Shown piece by piece: positions 5,042 to 9,521 of a DNA stretch of 12,287 nt. Within the stretch, counting starts at the first letter, position 1, and each line of letters begins with the position of its first letter. The translations under genes and the position numbers were made by a program. Origin of the DNA: Deinococcus indicus (lineage in GTDB: Bacteria; Deinococcota; Deinococci; Deinococcales; Deinococcaceae); contig NZ_NHMK01000032.1 in the NCBI RefSeq assembly GCF_002198095.1, positions 8,827-21,113 on the forward strand, written 5' to 3'. The notes below the pieces were generated by a model. It worked only from the letters and a program-made list of their open reading frames with translations, made no database searches and was not told the DNA's origin.

Positions 5042-5175
5042 GGGGTACCGGACCATGCGGGGGTGCTCGCCTGGATGGTCGAGGACACGGTGAGAGACAG
5101 GAAGGCGAAGCCGCCGGCCCAGCTGGTGACGATGACGGTGAGGGTGATCGCGCGGAGGTTCAGGCGTCGGTTCAT
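5038..5175 (-). CDS. 45-residue single-pass membrane protein
   Basis: MNRRLNLRAITLTVIVTSWA and following residues form a short basic N-terminus plus one hydrophobic segment at about 8-31, then a polar Ser/Thr tail ending PAWSGTP. It probably sits in the cytoplasmic membrane with the N-terminus inside. The ATG lies 11 nt after a copy of the hairpin leader element, which fixes the start; the next gene overlaps it as ATGA. Small membrane proteins in plasmid accessory operons can be entry-exclusion factors, toxins or conjugation helpers; nothing here decides among these. Confidence 0.55.
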   Translation of the reverse strand: MNRRLNLRAITLTVIVTSWAGGFAFLSLTVSSTIQASTPAWSGTP

Positions 5176-5212
5176 GCAAGCCGCGTGGCCCGCGATGCGC
5201 GGGCCAGGACTG
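5176..5212 (-). promoter_or_regulatory. 37-bp hairpin leader element, copy 2
   Basis: An 8-bp perfect stem, GGCCCGCG/CGCGGGCC, with loop CAT on the minus strand (5187-5205) lies 11 nt before the ATG at 5175. The element fills exactly the gap between the upstream stop codon (5213-5215) and the start codon, with no other sequence. CAGTCCT precedes the stem. Confidence 0.7.
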
Positions 5213-5503
5213 TTAGAGGCGGCCGAGGTCGCGGACCTCATTCGGCACCGGACCGAGCGCGATGATGGCCGCCGTCAGCTCCGGCAGGGCGCGACCGGCG
5301 AGGCGGGTCACGTCCGCCGTGAGGTCCGCGATGGAGTACGAGAAGCGGCCGCCCGGGTGGTGGAAGAGGGACTCGAACACCGGGTCCTCCTGCCCTTCCC
5401 GGTACACGTCCAGGAAGTGGATGTTGAGGGGCGGATCGAAGCCCGCGTCGAACGAGAGGGTCGTGCCGTCGGGCAGTTGAGTGCTGGCGAGAACTTTCGA
5501 CAT
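5213..5503 (-). CDS. 96-residue unrecognised protein, first gene of the small-gene run
   Basis: Starts MSKVLASTQLPDGTTLSFDA and ends PNEVRDLGRL. It reads as a small alpha/beta protein with a beta-rich N-terminal half (FDAGFDPPLNIHFLDVYR) and a helical C-terminal half (ADLTADVTRLAGRALPELTAAIIAL). No signal peptide or membrane segment. The ATG at 5503 is preferred because it lies 11 nt after a hairpin leader element; the upstream extension is Arg/Pro-rich noise. It is the most upstream visible gene of the minus-strand run that includes the ssb-like gene. Function unknown. Confidence 0.6.
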   Translation of the reverse strand: MSKVLASTQLPDGTTLSFDAGFDPPLNIHFLDVYREGQEDPVFESLFHHPGGRFSYSIADLTADVTRLAGRALPELTAAIIALGPVPNEVRDLGRL

Positions 5504-5539
5504 GCGCCCGGCTGGGCCCGCGTGAGCGGGCCACCGCTG
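5504..5539 (-). promoter_or_regulatory. Hairpin leader element, copy 1 (most divergent)
   Basis: A 7-bp perfect stem, GGCCCGC/GCGGGCC, with loop TCAC on the minus strand (5515-5532) lies 11 nt before the ATG at 5503. The loop is one base longer and the flanks differ from copies 2 to 4 (CACAGCGGT before the stem), yet stem and spacing to the ATG are kept. Confidence 0.65.
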
Positions 5540-5599
5540 TGCTCCGGCCCCGTCCGAGCGTCGTCGGGTGGGCCTGGTCGGCATGATCAGAAGGGCGCT

Positions 5600-5941
5600 C
5601 AGGCATGAGCGGAGGGCCGGAAAAGACGACGGCTCACGGCACGCTCACAAAAGCCGGATGTGATGGTGTAAAAAACGAATCAAACTATAAAACCAATCAC
5701 AGTAAAGTCCCCAATTTGAAACGATGCCGATGTAACGGTTTCTCCCACACCACCAGGAAAAAAACGGCACTTCGACCGGGGGGTCCGAAACATCCCAGAT
5801 GGGACGCTTATGTAACGCCCATTTTCGACCAAAAGTAACCCGAATCACACATGAAGACGCCTCATTAAACATGTGAAAAACACCGCAGAAACAGTTTCGT
5901 AGGGCAAGCTGGCAGCGAGAAAACTACATGATGATGACCAC
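5600..5941. other. AT-richer intergenic segment, candidate origin or control region
   Basis: From about 5640 to 5940 the sequence is clearly richer in A/T than the rest of the window, with runs such as AAAAAA, ATAAAACC and TTAAACATG. Frames of 75-77 codons exist on both strands but have mixed codon use and no family features, so I see no gene. It lies between the divergent small-gene run (minus) and the repeat array plus HTH gene (plus). An AT-rich stretch beside an iteron-like array is the usual layout of a plasmid origin or partition promoter region. TATAGT on the minus strand (5684-5689) could be a -10 for the minus operon, but no good -35 accompanies it. Confidence 0.4.
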
Positions 5942-6225
5942 CTCGACAACTTGGCGCGCGAATGTCAACGTCTGAGCGAGTCATGCTCGACAATCTGGCG
6001 CGCGGTTGTCCACGTCGGTGCGTGATGCGCTCGACAACTTCGCGCGCTCATGTCGAAGTGCTCAATCCGTCCTCCAACTCTTTGCCACTTCACCGGCAGA
6101 GACCTCACCGCGACATCCTCGCGCTTGATTGTCGAAGTGTGCTTTTTACCACCTCGACACTTCGGTGCGAGGTTGTCGCAGTTCATATTTCAAGACCTCG
6201 ACACTTGAGCGCGAGATTGTCGAAG
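5942..6225 (+). repeat. Six 29-bp palindromic repeats in two triplets (iteron- or centromere-like)
   Basis: Repeat units start at 5942, 5986, 6030, 6109, 6153 and 6197. Within each triplet the spacing is exactly 44 bp; the two triplets are 79 bp apart (unit 3 to unit 4). Each unit starts CTCGACA (the fourth has CGCGACA), has a GCGC-rich centre, and carries TGTC at positions 22-25, usually within TTGTCGA or TGTCGA, so the arms TCGACA/TGTCGA form an imperfect palindrome. Such arrays bind a dimeric plasmid protein (replication initiator, partition adaptor or repressor). The HTH gene beginning 173 bp downstream is the obvious candidate binder. Whether the array is an origin or a centromere cannot be decided from sequence alone. 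Confidence 0.85.
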
Positions 6226-6298
6226 ATCTCTGAACTGGAGCCCGCTGCTGTAGGCCAGTGCAGCACCGGTGAGTGGATGGCGAACCAACGCCCTTCCA

Positions 6299-6327
6299 TT
6301 GAACCGGGCATGCTCACGGCTTCTAAC
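6299..6327 (+). promoter_or_regulatory. Candidate sigma-70-type promoter for the HTH gene
   Basis: TTGAAC (6299-6304) and TCTAAC (6322-6327) are separated by 17 bp; each matches the consensus hexamer at 4 of 6 bases. It lies between the repeat array and the ATG at 6398, and would give a leader of about 65 nt. Binding of a protein to the array just upstream could control it. Confidence 0.35.
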
Positions 6328-6397
6328 CTCGCGCGTCAAGTCAGTCAGGCCCAACCAACACCACGCCCGTCACCCCCAGGACACTTACGGTGCAGGC

Positions 6398-6889
6398 ATG
6401 TCAGAAACCAGCACTTCCAGCGACATGACCCCATCCTTCACCTTGACGGACCTGGCCAACAGGCTTGGTGTCCACCACCGGAGCGCACTGCGTCTGCTGA
6501 ACGATTACGCGGCGTACCTGCAGATCCCGGTGTACACCGGCCATCGGAGGCAGCTTCAGATCTCGTCTGCTGACTTTGAGCGGGTGGTGGAGCTCGCTGA
6601 GCTTCTCCGCGTCATCGGGTTGAATGTCCAACAATTCCAGCGACTGCAATGCTGCGATGACCCTCGCCTCTGGTCGCTCCTCAAACGGCCGGGCTTTTCA
6701 AATCCAGCAGCAACTGATGACCGGCTCGCCCGCCTTGAGTCCAGTCTGGCTGACTTCCTCCGCAAGCAAGAGACGGTGATGAAACAGCAAATTGATCTCC
6801 TGCACCATGTGGTCAGCCTGCTCCCAGCGGCTCCAGCACCGACAACTACTCCCGTGCCCGCTCCTGCCCGCCGTGAGCCGCGCGAGTGA
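6398..6889 (+). CDS. MerR-like helix-turn-helix DNA-binding protein with coiled coil
   Basis: A 163-residue protein. Residues 14-72 (FTLTDLANRLGVHHRSALRL onward to the QISSADF segment) form a MerR-type winged HTH: helix, turn GVHH, recognition helix, wing, then a following helix. Residues about 107-141 (DDRLARLESSLADFLRKQE onward) look like a coiled coil for dimerisation, and 143-163 form a Pro/Ala/Thr-rich tail. The array of dyad-symmetric 29-bp repeats just upstream is a natural binding site, suggesting a plasmid partition, replication or copy-control protein. The ATG at 6398 is the first that leaves room for the upstream promoter; ATG at 6425 is an alternative, and neither has a strong Shine-Dalgarno. 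The end overlaps the next gene as GTGA. Effector function is not known. Confidence 0.65.
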   Translation: MSETSTSSDMTPSFTLTDLANRLGVHHRSALRLLNDYAAYLQIPVYTGHRRQLQISSADFERVVELAELLRVIGLNVQQFQRLQCCDDPRLWSLLKRPGFSNPAATDDRLARLESSLADFLRKQETVMKQQIDLLHHVVSLLPAAPAPTTTPVPAPARREPRE

Positions 6890-7488
6890 CCAGACCGGCC
6901 GGTCCTCGCCGCCGCTGGACACGCCCGACCCTGGTGCTGATCTTCGTCACGTTCCCACTCTGGAGTGCTTCGTTCTGGCGGACAACCACTCGCGCCATGG
7001 ACGCCCGAAACGAGCGTGAGGCCTGCCTCGCCTTCATTCACGCCCGTCCCGGCTGGACCACCGCCACTGACCTCGAGCGGCGTCTCGACGACCTCCAACT
7101 CACCACAGATGCGGAATTCAGCCAGGACCTTCAGGTCGCTCAGGCGCAACTCGCGGCGCATGCTGCACCGGCCGGGCACGTGCGCCTGTATGGTCTGCCG
7201 GCTCACGCGACTCAGCACTGGTGGTTCGGTCGGGCACAGCTTCCCGGCCGGGCCTTCACGCTGCGGTCGCCGGACTTCCAGCGCGTGCCGGGCCTGAGTG
7301 TCCTCGTGCTGGATCTCCCGTGGAAGGGTGGTGCGTTCCTGCCGGTGGAACTGATCACACCCTGCGGGACGTACCACCAGACCGTCACGTTGCTCCTCCG
7401 GACAGACGACGTGGGCAGTGTGCGGATCAGGACGCAGAAGGGCCGCGTGCAGGTCAGCGAGCAGGTGATTCCCGTCACCCGTCCGTGA
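6886..7488 (+). CDS. 200-residue unrecognised protein, possible N-terminal membrane anchor
   Basis: The GTG start overlaps the stop of the HTH gene (GTGA), which indicates coupled translation and a shared role. Residues about 15-31 (TLVLIFVTFPLWSASFW) are hydrophobic after a basic start (RPAGPRRRWTRP), a possible membrane anchor. The remainder has a helical, winged-helix-like stretch (ACLAFIHARPGWTTATDLER) and a beta-rich C-terminal part (GLSVLVLDLPWKGGAFLPVE). A shorter version from ATG 6997 would lack the anchor; codon use upstream of that ATG is still typical coding, so the GTG is preferred. No family recognised. A GC-rich terminator follows after 16 nt. Confidence 0.6.
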   Translation: MTRPAGPRRRWTRPTLVLIFVTFPLWSASFWRTTTRAMDARNEREACLAFIHARPGWTTATDLERRLDDLQLTTDAEFSQDLQVAQAQLAAHAAPAGHVRLYGLPAHATQHWWFGRAQLPGRAFTLRSPDFQRVPGLSVLVLDLPWKGGAFLPVELITPCGTYHQTVTLLLRTDDVGSVRIRTQKGRVQVSEQVIPVTRP

Positions 7489-7504
7489 TGCGCCCTGCAC
7501 AAGC

Positions 7505-7535
7505 AGAGGGGGGAAGCGAGTGCTTCCCCCCCTCT
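7505..7535. terminator. Bidirectional GC-rich terminator hairpin
   Basis: AGA-G6-AAGC pairs with GCTT-C7-TCT around the loop GAGT, a 13-bp stem with one bulged C. It lies in the 61-bp gap between two convergent genes (plus gene ends 7488, minus gene ends 7550). T tracts are weak on both sides (TCTTCCTG on plus), but position and stem strength support a shared terminator. Confidence 0.65.
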
Positions 7536-7549
7536 TCCTGCCCTTCCTG

Positions 7550-8572
7550 TCACCCAGTCAAAGCCTGTTCGCGGTGCCCCCAGCGACTGCCCTGCGCCAC
7601 GCTCACCTGCACGCCGGGCGGCAACCGGTCGTGGGCTACCTCGTCAAAACATTCCTCCAGGTTCTCGAAGATGACGTACTCCCCACGGCCGCGCACGAGG
7701 ATGCCGAGGGACGTGACAGGCGGCCCTGTGACGCCCTCCTCGTTGCGTTGAATGAGCGGCCAGAGGGTCCGCTCGTCCTTCTCCTGGTACGCACTCCGGA
7801 GGCTACCGGCGTGCCAGGTCATGACCGCTCGCGCACCACGAGACCGGGCGTACGCGATCGCGCGGGCGTCCCCTGGGCTGCTGACCTCGTCCACCACCAT
7901 CCACCGCGGCTGGAAGTTCTTCACCGTCTGATTGAGCTTCTCGAACTGCAAGGTCGGGTCCCCGATCGGCACGCGACTCACCCAGTCCGTGATCGGGTGA
8001 GGCTGAAAGCCGTCCCCCAGAATCTCGTTCGAGGAGTCGTTCACGAACAGTCGCCCGGCCAGCCGCTCACCCAGAATGCGGATGGAGTCTCGCAGCAGCG
8101 CCGTCTTCCCACTCCCGGGAAGTCCCATGATCACCAGGCCATCCTGCGCGACCGACAGCCACTCCCGGAGCGGCTCAGCCAGACCCACGAAGGCCTTCGC
8201 CACGCGGACGGTGACGAGGCTCGTGTGCCCCATCGTGTCCAGTCGACCGAAGCGGTGCAGGGTGCCCTCCAGTCCCAGGCGTCCGTCCGCGCGCCACTGT
8301 CCCACGGAGTCCAGCACCTTCATGTCATCCAGGGTCAGTTCGATCGGGTAGATGACATGCGCGTGCTGGTACAGGACTTCCACGGGCCCGAACGCCTGCA
8401 TGCGAATCTCCTCGACCTCCCGGATGCGGGACTCGACGAGCACCTGCACCCGGCCGGGCAACATGCGCAGCAGATGATCGAATTCACCAGCCGTGCTGAC
8501 ATCGAACACCGGTTGTGGGGGCAGCGTGACCCGCCGCGTCACGCGGGCGATGCCTGGGATATCCGCGTGCAT
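7550..8572 (-). CDS. Ycf45/SpoIIIAA-type AAA+ ATPase
   Basis: A 340-residue P-loop ATPase. Walker A is GLPGSGKT (150-157), Walker B WMVVDE (224-229), and MTWHAGSL (251-258) matches the sensor-like G-T-A-H-G-N segment of the family. Preceding the P-loop, VGQWRADGRLGLEGTLHRFG (90-109) parallels the V-G-x-F-x-x-D-N-R-x-G-x-x-x-T-L-H-R-I-S block, and NDSSNEILGDG then HP parallel D-x-S-x-E-I-x-G-D-G-x-x-x-H-P. These proteins are relatives of VirB11-type secretion ATPases. A C-terminal R3H domain, found in some members, is not obvious. The ATG at 8572 has GAGG 7 nt upstream and lies 2 nt after the previous stop. As last gene of a cluster beginning with a coupling protein, it may power assembly or DNA transfer in place of a VirB11; that role is inference. 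Confidence 0.72.
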   Translation of the reverse strand: MHADIPGIARVTRRVTLPPQPVFDVSTAGEFDHLLRMLPGRVQVLVESRIREVEEIRMQAFGPVEVLYQHAHVIYPIELTLDDMKVLDSVGQWRADGRLGLEGTLHRFGRLDTMGHTSLVTVRVAKAFVGLAEPLREWLSVAQDGLVIMGLPGSGKTALLRDSIRILGERLAGRLFVNDSSNEILGDGFQPHPITDWVSRVPIGDPTLQFEKLNQTVKNFQPRWMVVDEVSSPGDARAIAYARSRGARAVMTWHAGSLRSAYQEKDERTLWPLIQRNEEGVTGPPVTSLGILVRGRGEYVIFENLEECFDEVAHDRLPPGVQVSVAQGSRWGHREQALTG

Positions 8573-8574
8573 GG

Positions 8575-8970
8575 TCAGGCCTCGCCGATCGTGACGGTGC
8601 CCCGCTTGAGCTGTGAGCTGGACCGGGCCGTGAGGGTGAGCGCCACGATGCCGAGGCCCAGGATGCAGCCGGTCATGCCAGCGGCGAACCACCAGACGGC
8701 CCAGATCACGGTGGCGATCAGGAGGAGGAGTTCGTAGCGGAAAGGGAGAGTGCTGAAGAGTCGGTCCATGATGGTTTCGTCCTCTGTGCCCCGTTTGTAC
8801 TGACTGAGATTGCGGGCATGCAGGAGCACGAGCATGACCGAGAAAGCGCCGACGAACCCTGGCAGGCCAGCGAACATGGGCCAGAACAGCAGGCCGATGA
8901 ACGTGACCCCGAGGAGGAGTTCGTAGCGGTACGTGATCCGTTGAAGCAGATGGTCAATGGTTGATTCCAT
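8575..8970 (-). CDS. Four-helix membrane protein made of two repeated halves
   Basis: A 131-residue protein with about four hydrophobic segments (18-33, 36-51, 80-95, 98-114). The two halves are alike with a 63-residue offset: TIDHLLQRITYRYELLL (4-20) against TIMDRLFSTLPFRYELLL (66-83), and SQYKRGT (56-62) against SQLKRGT (119-125). It is an internal tandem duplication, each half being two membrane helices closed by a basic KRGT motif. The ATG at 8970 follows GAGGGG, which overlaps the preceding gene's stop. It lies between the PLD-fold gene and the ATPase and is probably an inner-membrane part of the same apparatus, comparable only in general layout to small VirB-type membrane subunits. No known family assigned. 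Confidence 0.65.
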   Translation of the reverse strand: MESTIDHLLQRITYRYELLLGVTFIGLLFWPMFAGLPGFVGAFSVMLVLLHARNLSQYKRGTEDETIMDRLFSTLPFRYELLLLIATVIWAVWWFAAGMTGCILGLGIVALTLTARSSSQLKRGTVTIGEA

Positions 8971-8975
8971 ACCCC

Positions 8976-9482
8976 TCACCGTGCAGGACGTGGGGGTGAC
9001 TGGCGTCCGGCGTTGTCGTACCGCAACTTCAGCAGGTCCACTCGCGGGGTAGGACCGGCCGCTGTGACCTGCGTGGCCCAGAGGTTCAACCGGGAGAGCG
9101 TGCCGGCATCCCTGGTGATCGCCACCGGTGCCGTGAAGTCGGCATCCAGTGCGGCACCCGAAGCCAGCCACGCCCCGTCCACGAGGATCCAGGGTGTCGT
9201 GATCGCCCCAGGGTAGAGGTACGTGTTGATGCCACTGGGCCCGTGCGAGACGTTCAGCAGGTACCCGCCGCGCTTCACGGTGGCCCGCTCAGTAATGAGG
9301 AACACGCGGGTGCCTCGGGCGGCCGTCACCTTCAGTGCAGCAGCGACGGCCTCGTTCATGACACGGGGGAGAACGGCGATCACCTCCCGGCGGGCACCCT
9401 GAATGGACTTGGCCACATCGGCAGCGCTCTGCGCGTCCACGGAGGACGCGCAGAGCAGCAAGAGACATAGAATTCGGCGCAT
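8976..9482 (-). CDS. Secreted PLD-fold protein lacking the HKD signature
   Basis: A 168-residue protein with a signal peptide (MRRILCLLLLCASSVDAQ, probable cleavage after the Ala-Gln region near 17-18), so it acts outside the cytoplasmic membrane. The rest resembles one phospholipase D-type half: IQGARREVIAVLPRVMNEAV (27-46), AAARGTRVFLITERA (54-68), a middle segment, then WILVDGAWLASGAALDADF (98-116), where a working enzyme would have H-x-K-x4-D-G-x4-G-S. The His and Lys are absent here (TTPWILVDG), so it is probably not a nuclease or phospholipase. PLD-type nucleases are known from conjugative regions of other plasmids (for example Nuc of pKM101); this could be a structural descendant. The ATG is buried in an 11-bp hairpin. 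Confidence 0.55.
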   Translation of the reverse strand: MRRILCLLLLCASSVDAQSAADVAKSIQGARREVIAVLPRVMNEAVAAALKVTAARGTRVFLITERATVKRGGYLLNVSHGPSGINTYLYPGAITTPWILVDGAWLASGAALDADFTAPVAITRDAGTLSRLNLWATQVTAAGPTPRVDLLKLRYDNAGRQSPPRPAR

Positions 9483-9504
9483 GTCGCGAGCGTGACATGC
9501 GCCG
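9475..9504 (-). promoter_or_regulatory. Hairpin covering the start codon of the PLD-fold gene
   Basis: CGGCGCATGTC (9475-9485) and GACATGCGCCG (9494-9504) form a perfect 11-bp stem with an 8-nt loop. On the minus strand the start codon (9482-9480) lies within the 3' arm and no Shine-Dalgarno is free. It occupies most of the 39-nt gap after the coupling-protein gene, so it could reduce translation of the PLD-fold gene or mark an RNA end. Confidence 0.5.
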
Positions 9505-9521
9505 GGGTGACGACTTGACCG

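Noticed and set aside
4768..5539. Hairpin elements read as terminators between genes
   Set aside because: No T tract follows any of them, and the distance to the next start codon is fixed at 11 nt while the distance to the previous stop varies.
5605..5872. Two overlapping frames of 75-77 codons on opposite strands in the AT-rich region
   Set aside because: Mixed codon use unlike the neighbours, no ribosome binding site, low-complexity or Trp/Cys-rich peptides; better read as a control region.
5942..6225. The six repeats read as a second CRISPR array, since the unit is 29 bp
   Set aside because: The intervals are only 15 bp within triplets, units are palindromic over their whole length, and spacing fits protein-binding sites; no CRISPR-like hairpin and tag layout.
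5504..6397. Search for the Deinococcus radiation-response palindrome upstream of the ssb-like run and the HTH gene
   Set aside because: No sequence close to that motif, as I remember it, was seen upstream of either transcription unit.
7550..8572. First taken as a classical VirB11 ATPase
   Set aside because: The T-L-H-R block before the P-loop, the N-E-I-x-G-D-G segment and the W-H-A-G sensor region fit Ycf45/SpoIIIAA better.
7520..8737. A 405-codon open frame on the plus strand
   Set aside because: It is the antisense shadow of the Ycf45/SpoIIIAA-type ATPase; the translation has no family features and high Arg/His/Pro content.
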